Source: Paludibacter sp.
Lineage (GTDB): Bacteria; Bacteroidota; Bacteroidia; Bacteroidales; Paludibacteraceae
Direction: 5' to 3'
DNA length: 64,000 bases
Assembly: GCA_023666945.1 (NCBI GenBank)
Contig: JAMPAY010000005.1
Location: 81,689 to 145,688, forward strand
Positions 18,749 through 27,193 of the stretch are shown piece after piece. How positions within the stretch are numbered: the first letter of the stretch is position 1; every line of letters starts with the position of its first letter. Both the position numbers and the translations under genes were made by a program. The notes below the pieces were generated by a model. It saw only the letters and a list, made by a program, of their open reading frames with translations. It did not search any database and was not told where the DNA came from.

Positions 18749-20814
18749 TTGTTGGAAATTATGTAGGATAGTGGTTCAATGTCAATGTTCAGATTAGGAA
18801 TATGCTGCAGTGTATTGCTCTTGTTGATGGCGATGGTCAGTTGTTCACCTAAATAGATACGCTGAAAACAGAGAACATCATCGGTAATATAGAGTGGCAG
18901 ATAGTCACCATAAATAAGACACATATTGTTGCGGCGCAGAGCGATGAGTTCTTTCACTTGCTCGCGAAAATCGTTCTCTTGTTCATTGTATCCGCAGAAA
19001 CGCATCATATGGCGGTTGTCGGGATCATTGGCTCCCGCTTCGGCATATTCATCGCCTTGGTATATACAAGGAACGCCGGGAATGGTGAAGTTCAGCACCT
19101 CCAGCAATAATGCCTTTTTGTAGGCGGTAGTTGTGTCGCCAATGCCTATGTTGCGTGTCCAACCTGCTTCTTTTGGATCTTCATCCCAACCCAGAGCACC
19201 ACCTGCCAACGATACAAAACGAGCTTTGTCATGATTGCCTGAGATGTTACCCATCGTATGATGTGCACCATAGGTAGCAAGGCTTTCTTCTATAACGCGG
19301 GCAATATCTTTCATGCTGTGTCCTTCTTTGCCGAATACATCTATGGCTGTATGATAGATGTTGAAATCGAATTGTGCATTGAGCATGCCGGTCTTCACAT
19401 AAGAAGATATGAGTTCCGGACTTCCATAGGTCTCGCCAATCATCCATACCGAGCGGTCGGGCATGCGTGTCTTTATTTTCTTCGTCAGTGTACGCCAATA
19501 GCATTCGGGAATATGCTTGCAAGCATCATGACGGAATCCGTCAAAATCAAAATTCTCCAACCAATAGAGTGCAGAGTCTGTCATCGGATTATAAACCTCT
19601 GCGCGTTCCAAATCCAATGTGGGAATATGTACATCAAACCATGTGGTGAGGCGTTGCTCATCCCAAAGTTCAAAATTACGGCGTCCGTCGGGCAATATCG
19701 AATCGGTTACCCAATCGGGGTGTGCTTGCAGAGTAGGTGACGCAATGTGCATATGGTTGGCTACATAGTCCAAAATCACATTCATATTGTGTGCATGTGC
19801 CGTTGCAAGCAGTTGGCGAAGTTCTTCATCTGTACCGAATCTTTTCTCTACGGATGTTATATAGATGGGCCAATAGCCGTGATAACCGGAAAATTTTGTA
19901 TAAGCGGGTTGGTTGCCGTTTATGTCGGTGTATTTGCAGGGTTCACCATCGAAGGCATAGTAGCCCCATGCGTCATACGGATTTTGTGTAATAGGCGAAA
20001 TCCAAAGGGTGGTTATGCCCAGAGTATCGAAAAATCCCTCTTCTATTTTTTGTGTAATACCGGCAAAGTCACCTCCTTGATAGTCTACAATGTCTAATAC
20101 TTCAGGAGTATGCAATTTTTGTGTATTTGCACTGTTGCCATCATAAAAACGGTCAATCATGAGCGAGTACAACACTTGCGCATGATTGTCATGACGTGTG
20201 AGCGGGGTGGGCGTATCTATTATGCGCATATCTTCCAACGGAATGAGCAAATCGTTGTAAAGCACATTGTCATCGGTTGCATAAATACGCAAGAAACTTC
20301 TGCCTGTGTTACCATGGTCGGGCAAGGTGAGAAGATACGTTCCGTCTTCTGTTTGCGATAATTGCGGATGGGTGATTTCTTTATTTTGCCAGTAAATGCG
20401 AATGGTTGGGTTGTTTGCAACGGTTGCAAAACCAAATTGTAATTGGTCGGATGCAGACCGGTAGGTACACAATCCTTGTTGATGCGCTAAGGTCGGAAGT
20501 ACGGGAATGCTTACGGAATACCCCTCCTTATAGAACGTAAGCGTACGTACAACGTTCGGCAACGTGTTGTCGGTATAAATGTCAGCCTCGTCACCTTGTT
20601 GTATATATGTCAATCCATCGGTATGTACACTATCCCAATTGTAATCTGTTAGTTCAGGAAGATAATCCGTAAGGAATATATGGTTCGAGTCGGCGGTTAA
20701 ATGAATAGGTTGAATAGGAGTGGCAATTGTCGTTTGTTGCAGAATGGATGCGCTTTGTTTCCCGCAAGAGCAGAAAACAATCGCTGCCGTAAAATACAGA
20801 AGTGTTTTTTTCAT
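18745..20814 (-). CDS. GH13 alpha-amylase-family lipoprotein with N-terminal beta domain
   Basis: 689 aa, first gene of the glycosidase operon. Signal peptide with lipobox CSC (Cys 17). Residues ~25-200 are beta-rich accessory domains. The GH13 barrel starts near 214 (VLYSLMIDRFYDG) and contains DYQGGDFAGI, DYVANH (~349-354), GFRHDACKHIP with nucleophile Asp 430, MIGETYG with acid/base Glu 461, and GNHDKARF. Layout resembles neopullulanase/SusA-like enzymes. A longer in-frame start at 21060 exists, but the signal peptide and promoter place the true start at 20814. Confidence 0.9.
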   Translation of the reverse strand: MKKTLLYFTAAIVFCSCGKQSASILQQTTIATPIQPIHLTADSNHIFLTDYLPELTDYNWDSVHTDGLTYIQQGDEADIYTDNTLPNVVRTLTFYKEGYSVSIPVLPTLAHQQGLCTYRSASDQLQFGFATVANNPTIRIYWQNKEITHPQLSQTEDGTYLLTLPDHGNTGRSFLRIYATDDNVLYNDLLIPLEDMRIIDTPTPLTRHDNHAQVLYSLMIDRFYDGNSANTQKLHTPEVLDIVDYQGGDFAGITQKIEEGFFDTLGITTLWISPITQNPYDAWGYYAFDGEPCKYTDINGNQPAYTKFSGYHGYWPIYITSVEKRFGTDEELRQLLATAHAHNMNVILDYVANHMHIASPTLQAHPDWVTDSILPDGRRNFELWDEQRLTTWFDVHIPTLDLERAEVYNPMTDSALYWLENFDFDGFRHDACKHIPECYWRTLTKKIKTRMPDRSVWMIGETYGSPELISSYVKTGMLNAQFDFNIYHTAIDVFGKEGHSMKDIARVIEESLATYGAHHTMGNISGNHDKARFVSLAGGALGWDEDPKEAGWTRNIGIGDTTTAYKKALLLEVLNFTIPGVPCIYQGDEYAEAGANDPDNRHMMRFCGYNEQENDFREQVKELIALRRNNMCLIYGDYLPLYITDDVLCFQRIYLGEQLTIAINKSNTLQHIPNLNIDIEPLSYIISNK

Positions 20815-20839
20815 GATAATGCGAATTGATTTATGTGTG

Positions 20840-20870
20840 CAAAGATAGGTAAAAAACATGATATATGCAA
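20840..20870 (-). promoter_or_regulatory. Promoter of the glycosidase operon
   Basis: Minus-strand -7 box TATCTTTG (20847-20840) and -33 TTG (20870-20868), exactly 20 nt apart. Leader to the ATG at 20814 is about 20 nt. Confidence 0.78.
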
Positions 20871-20874
20871 ATTG

Positions 20875-20900
20875 TGAATGTCCTATATTTGGGACATTCA
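20875..20900. promoter_or_regulatory. Operator-like palindrome beside the glycosidase promoter
   Basis: Perfect 9-bp arms, TGAATGTCC (20875-20883) and GGACATTCA (20892-20900), with an 8-nt AT-rich centre. It ends 4 nt upstream of the -33 box, a position suited to an activator of the operon. No regulator gene is adjacent. Function is inferred. Confidence 0.55.
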
Positions 20901-21182
20901 CCGAAATACATGTTTTTCTGTGGTAGGGCATACGAAATTCACAACCGGCCGACTGTTTTGTGTCAGGCTCTATGTTGTTGTTAATTAGCCGAATAAGATA
21001 ATCTCTGGTATAGAGATTATGCGCCCTGTCTCTCTTCATGCTATCTGCTGTCAGAACCAAAGAGAGGTTTTGTATTATCTGTCATCAATTTCGGGGGAAA
21101 ACTGCTATAGTTGGATTTTTTCGTTCAATTTCGTCCGATTTTCGCCTATTTTTTTGCGTAACCGATTGGTTCTTTGAACTTG

Positions 21183-21256
21183 TGGAGTATAGCGGACTCG
21201 AACCGCTCACCTCAACACTGCCAGTGTTGCGCTCTAGCCGGATGAGCTAATACCCC
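21183..21256 (-). tRNA. tRNA-Ala (anticodon GGC)
   Basis: The 74-nt minus-strand sequence folds as a cloverleaf: acceptor GGGGTAT/ATACTCC, D-stem GCTC/GAGC, anticodon stem CAACA/TGTTG with loop CTGGCAG, and T-stem AGCGG/CCGCT with loop TTCGAGT. The anticodon GGC reads GCC. The acceptor has the G3:U70 wobble pair that is the main identity element of tRNA-Ala. The CCA end is not encoded in full. Confidence 0.95.
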
Positions 21257-21543
21257 TTTTGCTATTTGCGCTGCAAAGGTAGTAAAGTTTTTTAATATGA
21301 CCAAATTCTCTTGTTTTTTTTGTCCTGATTAAATTATTTATATTGTCGAATGTCTTGCTTGAATATTTTAATATGCGGTCGTAGTTGGGTGTATAAACCT
21401 GACATCCGATGGGCTTATGCTATAGATAACGAATATCTTATCGTATAATGATTAAGGATAGTGCATTCCGTAATTACTTCCAAAACTACGGTACGCTGAT
21501 AAACGGCTTTTTCTAATCTTTCTCGTTTATTTTGCACTTGATT

Positions 21544-21560
21544 GTAGCCGTAACGGCTAC
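21544..21560. promoter_or_regulatory. 17-bp palindrome upstream of the GH3-like gene promoter
   Basis: GTAGCCGTAACGGCTAC: perfect 8-bp arms around one central base, ending 5 nt before the -33 box at 21566. Likely a dimeric regulator site; regulator unknown. Confidence 0.5.
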
Positions 21561-21565
21561 TCGGG

Positions 21566-21597
21566 TTTGGAAAGAACAGAATTTCGTCGTATCTTTG
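21566..21597 (+). promoter_or_regulatory. Promoter of the GH3-like/HAD/acyltransferase run
   Basis: -33 TTTG (21566-21569) and -7 TATCTTTG (21590-21597), 20 nt apart: a full consensus match. Confidence 0.78.
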
Positions 21598-21709
21598 CCG
21601 AGCCGTTTGATTCTATCATGTCAGACGGACCGATAAGCACAAAGGGCTTATGTAAATAAATAACGGATTAGGGATTGTAATAATCCTATAACATTAGCGT
21701 ATAAACACA

Positions 21710-23407
21710 ATGAAAGATTCAACGTGTCCTTTTGTTCCCAATTTCCTGCTGGGTGTTGCAGGAGGGATACAATATCTGAAACTTAAAAAGGTATCTAAAC
21801 AACCGCAAAAAGCGAGTGAACAAACCTTGCGTGGCATTCTGGAATATGCCAAAGATACCGTTTATGGAAAAGAACATCATTTTGCCGAGATTCTTGAAGC
21901 CGGCACAGCAGAAGAACTTTATAGGCGTTATCAACAGTATGTACCGGCCAACGATTATGAGGACTTGCGCCCTTATGTCGATCGGCACAAAAATGGGGAA
22001 GCGGGTATTCTTTTTCCCGGTAAACCACTCATGTATGCCACAACTTCAGGTACGGCATCCGAACCCAAGTGGATTCCTATTACCGATGTATACTTAAAGT
22101 CGGTTTATGGCAAGATGACAAAGGTATGGCTGTTTAATTTCATCAAGAATCGCCCGAAAGTATTCTCCGGTAAGATTGTGAGTATTGTGGGTAAAGTAAT
22201 AGAAGGTTATGCTCCCGATGGCACTATGTTTGGGTCTGTGTCGGGCGTAACACAACGCGATTGCCCGGGCTTCGTGAAGAAACTATATGCTTCGCCTGCC
22301 GATGTCTATTCAATAGCCGATTACAAAGCCCGCTATTATGCTATCATGCGTATGGGTATAGAACGCAATACTACGCTTATCGTTACTGCTAATCCTTCGA
22401 CCATTGTTGAGATGCAGAACAATGTGAATGAGTTTTACGACCAATATGTGGAGGATATAGAAAAAGGTACACTCAATGCATCGCTGGATATTGCTCCCGA
22501 GATTCGTGCAGCTATAGCACCGTATTTGAAGCCCAATCCTGAACGTGCTAACGAATTGCGCGCTCTGAAAGCACAATATGGAACGGTTCTTCCCAAGCAC
22601 TATTGGCCTAACTTGCAAATACTCAATACGTGGAAGTGTGGTAATACGAAAGTATATGTAGATAAGTTCCAAAACTCGTTCCCCGATCGGATGTTGCATC
22701 AGGAGTTTGGTTACTTCTCCAGCGAATGTCGCTTCGGATTGGTGTTGGATGATACCAACAATACGGTACTTTTCCCGCATTTCCACTTCTATGAGTTTAT
22801 TGCAGAGGAAGATTTGAATAATCCGAATCCGCGTTTTCTGCAATTGCAAGAACTGAAAGAGGGAAAACGTTACTGTCCGTATGTTACCACTTTTGCCGGT
22901 TTGTATCGTTACAACATGAACGACTTGGTCGAAGTTGGTCCTTCTTTTGGCAATACGCCTACCGTACACATGATTCAGAAAGTGAACGGTATTGTTACTA
23001 TGACCGGCGAGAAACTGCATGAGCGTCAGTTTATAGAGGCTGTACACGAGGCGGAACGCACCTTGCAAATGCCGGCACATTTCTTTGTCGGTTTTGCCGA
23101 TATGGAACAAAGTGCTTATCGTTTCTACTATGAGTTTGAAGACGAAAACACCACACAAGAAGCAGCCGAACGTTTCACCGCTAAGGTTGATGAGGTATTG
23201 AAACGCATCAATATAGAGTATGCGGTCAAACGCGATTCGTTCCGTGTGAAAGATCCTATAACTCATCGTTTGCAGCACAACTCGTTTGAACGCTTCAAGG
23301 CACAATGTATTGCCGAAGGCGCACGCGATGGGCAGTTTAAGATGAACTTGCTTTTGCAGGATGAAAAAAGGCATGCAAAGTTCAAACAATTGGTAGTGAA
23401 CAAATGA
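21710..23407 (+). CDS. GH3-family (auxin-responsive GH3-like) acyl-adenylating protein
   Basis: 565 aa. Plant GH3 enzymes adenylate acyl acids and conjugate them to amino acids; bacterial homologues are common in Bacteroidota but mostly unassigned. Visible family features are the nucleotide-binding loop YATTSGTASEPKWIPIT (~residues 106-121), YFSSECRFGL near 340, YRYNMNDLVEVG near 400 and TGEKLHE near 430. It opens a run with an HAD phosphatase and an acyltransferase, overlapping the former by 4 nt, so an acyl-lipid role is likely but inferred. Confidence 0.88.
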   Translation: MKDSTCPFVPNFLLGVAGGIQYLKLKKVSKQPQKASEQTLRGILEYAKDTVYGKEHHFAEILEAGTAEELYRRYQQYVPANDYEDLRPYVDRHKNGEAGILFPGKPLMYATTSGTASEPKWIPITDVYLKSVYGKMTKVWLFNFIKNRPKVFSGKIVSIVGKVIEGYAPDGTMFGSVSGVTQRDCPGFVKKLYASPADVYSIADYKARYYAIMRMGIERNTTLIVTANPSTIVEMQNNVNEFYDQYVEDIEKGTLNASLDIAPEIRAAIAPYLKPNPERANELRALKAQYGTVLPKHYWPNLQILNTWKCGNTKVYVDKFQNSFPDRMLHQEFGYFSSECRFGLVLDDTNNTVLFPHFHFYEFIAEEDLNNPNPRFLQLQELKEGKRYCPYVTTFAGLYRYNMNDLVEVGPSFGNTPTVHMIQKVNGIVTMTGEKLHERQFIEAVHEAERTLQMPAHFFVGFADMEQSAYRFYYEFEDENTTQEAAERFTAKVDEVLKRINIEYAVKRDSFRVKDPITHRLQHNSFERFKAQCIAEGARDGQFKMNLLLQDEKRHAKFKQLVVNK

Positions 23408-24024
23408 CCAATTTGACACTGAGCGATATTGATTTGCAGGGAGTCCGCTTGGTCGTTTTCGACCTTGACGGCACTCTCTACGATAAACACGGTTTGGCGT
23501 GGCGACTGATGCTTTCTCAATGGCGCAATCTGCTCACACTGAAAGCCGAACGTTCTGTTCGTAAAAGGTTGCGAGGCGTCTTTGTAGGGGATGAAACCCT
23601 TTTTTATCAAACCTTGTTTGACGCTATAGCCCACGAATGTAATCTGTCGCACCGGCAGGTTTCTGTGTGGTACCGAGAGTCTTATATGCCGGCAATGGTT
23701 AAGATATTGCGACAATCGTACGAGGCTGCTCCTTTTGTGCGCGAACTGTTGCTGCAACTAAAGCACAGTGGCGTTCGCGTAGTCGTTTTCTCCGATTATG
23801 GAGAAGTTCCCGCCAAGTTAGAGGCCATTGGCTTGTCGGCAAAGATGTTCGACGGAGTGTTTGATGCACCGGCGTTAGGCGGTCTAAAGCCTTGTAAAGA
23901 AGCATTCCTATCGCTATTGCGGCAGATGAATACCCAACCGCACGAAGCATTGATGATAGGCGATCGAGAAGATACCGACGGAGAGGGTGCACGTTGTGTG
24001 GGGATGCGCTTTTTGCATGTATAA
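23404..24024 (+). CDS. HAD-superfamily phosphatase
   Basis: 206 aa. Motif I VVFDLDGTLYD (~residues 17-27) has both catalytic Asp residues, motif II is VVFSDYGE (~125), motif III Lys is in GLKPCKEAF and motif IV is MIGDREDTDGEGA. The cap is a small helical insert. Likely hydrolyses a small phosphorylated metabolite; substrate unknown. Its ATG overlaps the upstream stop (ATGA). Confidence 0.87.
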   Translation: MTNLTLSDIDLQGVRLVVFDLDGTLYDKHGLAWRLMLSQWRNLLTLKAERSVRKRLRGVFVGDETLFYQTLFDAIAHECNLSHRQVSVWYRESYMPAMVKILRQSYEAAPFVRELLLQLKHSGVRVVVFSDYGEVPAKLEAIGLSAKMFDGVFDAPALGGLKPCKEAFLSLLRQMNTQPHEALMIGDREDTDGEGARCVGMRFLHV

Positions 24025-24053
24025 TAAGAAATAAATAAGAAACAATAGAATGT

Positions 24054-24908
24054 ATGAAAAACAATAAACGATATACCGATTTACAACTGAAGCCCGGTGT
24101 TTTTATTCCTGATACGGGCATCAATTATCCGGAAGATAATCCGGTAGAACGTCTATGGCACAAGCCTAAAGATCGAGATATTGTATTCGATGAGAATTAT
24201 CCCTATTTAGACGATTCGTTCTCGTTTCGTTTGCAAAACTGGTTTGGTTATGTCTTTGTTCTTTATGGAGCGTTGTTTCCTGTCAATACCATTCGTTACG
24301 GATTACGTATTCGCGGTAGGCATATACTGAAGAAATATAAGAAAGAATTGCAGGGTGGGGCAATAACCATTGCCAACCATTGCTACCAATGGGATGCACC
24401 GGCAGTCTTGCAAGCCGTGCATGCCAATCGCCATACCCGTATTCCCATGTTTGCCGACAATTTCTGTACGAGCGACCATTGGTTCCTAAAGCAAGTGGGT
24501 GGTATCCCTGTTCCCGACAATATGTCTGCACTCAAGAAATTCAATGAGGCATTCGATGAGTTTCATCGCCGTGGTTGGTGGTTTCATGTCTTTCCTGAAG
24601 CAGCCAATTGGCGTTTTTACAAACCGTTACGTCCGTTCCGCAAAGGTGCATTTTCTATGGCATATAAATACAATATGCCTATTTTGCCTTGCGTAATTTC
24701 CTATCGCGAACGCACCGGAATCTACAAATGGTTCGGAAAGAAAACCGAACCGTTGCTTACGGTTACCATAGGTGAACCTATATTCCCCAATCGTACGGCA
24801 GCCCGCAAAACAGAGGTGGATCGGATGCGTGTAGAGGCACATCTGCGCATGGAGGATATGGCGGGAATTACGCATAACACTTGGCCTATTGTGCCGGAAG
24901 ACGAATAA
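24054..24908 (+). CDS. PlsC-like 1-acyl-glycerol-3-phosphate acyltransferase family protein
   Basis: 284 aa. The HX4D motif is in NHCYQWDAP (~residues 107-115) and the substrate-site motif FPEAANWR near 182. A hydrophobic stretch around residues 60-80 (GYVFVLYGALFPV) may anchor it in the membrane. Transfers an acyl chain, presumably in phospholipid or glycolipid synthesis. 29 nt after the HAD gene, probably one transcript. Confidence 0.85.
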   Translation: MKNNKRYTDLQLKPGVFIPDTGINYPEDNPVERLWHKPKDRDIVFDENYPYLDDSFSFRLQNWFGYVFVLYGALFPVNTIRYGLRIRGRHILKKYKKELQGGAITIANHCYQWDAPAVLQAVHANRHTRIPMFADNFCTSDHWFLKQVGGIPVPDNMSALKKFNEAFDEFHRRGWWFHVFPEAANWRFYKPLRPFRKGAFSMAYKYNMPILPCVISYRERTGIYKWFGKKTEPLLTVTIGEPIFPNRTAARKTEVDRMRVEAHLRMEDMAGITHNTWPIVPEDE

Positions 24909-24927
24909 GTACGGCAACGTTTGCGCT

Positions 24928-25707
24928 ATGGTTACAATTATCACAGGAGGATCTAACGGCATTGGGTTGGCAACGGCACAACTTTTTGCCGAAAAAGGAC
25001 ATGTGGTGTACGATTTCTCGCGGCATGGCACTACAAACGATGGTTGCAAACATATCGATTGCGATGTTACCAATCCTGCAGATGTTCAGCGGGCTGTCGG
25101 TGAGGTTGTGCGCCAAGAGGGACGCATCGATTGCTTAATCTGCAATGCAGGATATGGTATTGCCGGTGCGGTGGAGTTCACAGTGTTAGATGATGCCAAA
25201 CGGCAGTTGGATGTCAATTTCTTCGGGGCATTAACGCTGGTGCAGGCGGTTGTACCCATTATGCGGCAACAGAGTGGGGGAACTGTCTTGTTTACCTCCT
25301 CTGTGGCTGCTGTTTTCTCTATTCCCTATCAAGCGTTCTATTCGGTCTCCAAGTCGGCGGTCAATGCGTTGGCAATGGCATTGCGGAGCGAATTGTTGCC
25401 ATTTGGTATCCGTGTATCTGCTCTTATGTTGGGCGATGTGCATACCGGTTTTACCGCTGCTCGCAAAACCAATCTGCAGGGAGCCGAAATCTATCGTAAT
25501 ATGCAACATGCCATTGCCGTTATGGAGCAAGACGAGCAAAATGGCATGACACCGCAATATGTGGCACTACATGTCTATCGAGTGGCACTCAAACGGAATC
25601 CTGCTCCATTGTACACCATAGGACTATCGTATCGACTCTTTGTTTTTCTCGACCGTTTATTGCCAAAGCGTTTATCGCATTGGATTGTTGCGAAAATGTA
25701 TAGTTGA
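24928..25707 (+). CDS. Short-chain dehydrogenase/reductase
   Basis: 259 aa. Cofactor motif TGGSNGIG (~residues 6-13), NAGYG (~77-81), catalytic YSVSK (~140). An earlier in-frame ATG at 24889 overlaps the previous gene; the start at 24928 puts the nucleotide fold at the N-terminus, as the family requires. Substrate not predictable. Last gene of the acyl block. Confidence 0.85.
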   Translation: MVTIITGGSNGIGLATAQLFAEKGHVVYDFSRHGTTNDGCKHIDCDVTNPADVQRAVGEVVRQEGRIDCLICNAGYGIAGAVEFTVLDDAKRQLDVNFFGALTLVQAVVPIMRQQSGGTVLFTSSVAAVFSIPYQAFYSVSKSAVNALAMALRSELLPFGIRVSALMLGDVHTGFTAARKTNLQGAEIYRNMQHAIAVMEQDEQNGMTPQYVALHVYRVALKRNPAPLYTIGLSYRLFVFLDRLLPKRLSHWIVAKMYS

Positions 25708-25761
25708 TGCTAATCGCTGCAATATCGGACTAATGTAGGTTTTATGCTGCTCATGCAGATT

Positions 25762-25777
25762 TGGCACATTGTATGCT
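25762..25777 (+). promoter_or_regulatory. Possible weak sigma-54 promoter upstream of the ABC ATPase gene
   Basis: TGGCACATTGTATGCT keeps the GG and GC pairs 10 nt apart, but the -12 element is ATGCT where TTGCT is expected. It lies about 110 nt upstream of 25887, which also has a normal promoter. Could be chance. Confidence 0.3.
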
Positions 25778-25833
25778 CAGGCAGTAAGGTGCGCTAAAAA
25801 AGGTGCTGATAGCATACTTTTGCCGACAATTGC

Positions 25834-25864
25834 TTGTTCCTTTCGGATTTATTTGCTAACTTTG
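25834..25864 (+). promoter_or_regulatory. Promoter of the exopolysaccharide locus, first gene
   Basis: -33 TTG (25834-25836) and -7 TAACTTTG (25857-25864), 20 nt apart; leader about 17 nt. A second -7-like box TACTTTTG at 25815-25822 lacks an obvious partner. Confidence 0.7.
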
Positions 25865-25886
25865 CCGCATTGAATATACTCTCGTC

Positions 25887-27188
25887 ATGACGGCTATCGA
25901 ATTTAATCATATCAGCAAACAATATCGTTTGGGGCTTGTTTCTACGCGTACACTTTCGCACGATCTGAATCGTTGGTGGCAGACAAGCATTTTGCACCAC
26001 GAAGACCCTTATCTGAAAATAGGTGAAACCAACGACCGTTCCACTAAAAGCAATAGCGAGTATGTGTGGGCATTGCGTGATATCGATTTCAAAGTGGAGC
26101 AGGGCGATGTGGTGGGGATTATCGGTAAGAACGGTGCAGGCAAGAGTACGCTGCTGAAATTATTGAGTCGTGTAACTACGCCTACCACCGGCACTATCCG
26201 TGCTCGTGGACGTATTGCATCTCTTTTGGAGGTAGGAACAGGGTTTCATCCCGAGATGACAGGGCGCGAAAATATCTACATGAATGGGGCAATTATGGGG
26301 ATGACCAAGCAGGAGATTACGCGTAAGTTAGATGAGATAGTCGCCTTTTCGGGGTGTGAACGTTATATTGATACGCCTGTCAAACGGTATAGTTCGGGTA
26401 TGACAGTACGCCTGGGATTTGCTATTGCGGCTCATCTCGACCCCGAAATTTTGGTGGTGGATGAAGTGTTGGCTGTGGGCGATGCCGAGTTTCAAAAAAA
26501 AGCAATCGGCAAGATGCAAGACATCTCGCAAGGGCAAGGGCGTACCGTCTTGTTCGTCAGCCATAACATGGCAAGCATTAAAGCATTGTGCAAAAGTGGC
26601 GTGCTTTTAGAGAATGGAAATGTCTCTTTCTTAGGAACTGCAGAAGATACAATAAATCGTTATTTGGCTATTAACATAGAGAGTCAATCGGGAGATATGT
26701 CTTTAGTCAATCGTACAGATCGTAGAGGTACAGGAAAGATGCGTGTTATTAGGGTTGATTTTCGCAATATCAATAACGATTTAGTAGACGAATTGTTCTA
26801 TGCACAATATCTAAAAATAGAAATTTCTTTTACGAAAGATAATGATGTTGATTTGTCTAATCTTATTGTGTCTTGCGGTTTTGAAGATGCCTATTGTAAT
26901 CGTGCAAATGAATGGGTCTCTGATGAATTGGAACATGATTTTACGAAGATAGAGAATGGAAAAATTACGCTTGTGGTGCCTTCTATTACAATGCGCCCAA
27001 ATACATATTTTTTTCATTTCAAATTGATGCTAAATAGTACGGGTGATCATAATATAGCAGATGCAATGCACTTTGCAAAACAATTGCATATAATGCACCA
27101 TGATGATTTTCAGAATGGTATGAGGTTGCGAGAGGGAAGAGGATATGAAGCAGTTGTCCCTGCTTTCTTTGTTAGGTCAAATGCGTAG
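25887..27188 (+). CDS. Wzt-like polysaccharide-export ABC transporter ATPase
   Basis: 433 aa. The nucleotide-binding domain has Walker A GKNGAGKS (80-87), signature YSSGMTVRLG (~168-176), Walker B ILVVDEV (188-194) and VSHNMASIK with the switch His. A C-terminal beta domain (~255-430) matches the glycan-binding extension of Wzt-type exporters, which pairs with a Wzm permease to export O-antigen or teichoic-acid-like chains. No permease gene lies next to it or elsewhere in this window, which is unusual. The C-terminal half is more AT-rich than the ATPase half, as is common where specificity domains are exchanged. Confidence 0.88.
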   Translation: MTAIEFNHISKQYRLGLVSTRTLSHDLNRWWQTSILHHEDPYLKIGETNDRSTKSNSEYVWALRDIDFKVEQGDVVGIIGKNGAGKSTLLKLLSRVTTPTTGTIRARGRIASLLEVGTGFHPEMTGRENIYMNGAIMGMTKQEITRKLDEIVAFSGCERYIDTPVKRYSSGMTVRLGFAIAAHLDPEILVVDEVLAVGDAEFQKKAIGKMQDISQGQGRTVLFVSHNMASIKALCKSGVLLENGNVSFLGTAEDTINRYLAINIESQSGDMSLVNRTDRRGTGKMRVIRVDFRNINNDLVDELFYAQYLKIEISFTKDNDVDLSNLIVSCGFEDAYCNRANEWVSDELEHDFTKIENGKITLVVPSITMRPNTYFFHFKLMLNSTGDHNIADAMHFAKQLHIMHHDDFQNGMRLREGRGYEAVVPAFFVRSNA

Positions 27189-27193
27189 AAGAT

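Larger units (their letters stand above)
20815..21182. other. 368-nt intergenic region upstream of the glycosidase operon
   Basis: Contains the operon promoter and an adjacent palindrome (listed separately). Between about 20901 and 21182, up to the tRNA 3' end, I see no gene, repeat or recognisable RNA. Confidence 0.55.
21257..21709. other. 453-nt intergenic region between tRNA-Ala and the GH3-like gene
   Basis: Holds a 17-bp palindrome and a strong promoter (listed separately), leaving a leader of about 110 nt before the ATG at 21710. I see no conserved riboswitch or sRNA in the leader. Confidence 0.5.

Noticed and set aside
21038..21250. 70-aa ORF ending in SGLEPLTSTLPVLRSSRMS
   Set aside because: This is the antisense reading of tRNA-Ala, a well-known false translation.
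22310..23419. 369-aa ORF on the minus strand
   Set aside because: It lies opposite the GH3-like gene, has no recognisable domain and has the skewed composition of a shadow frame.
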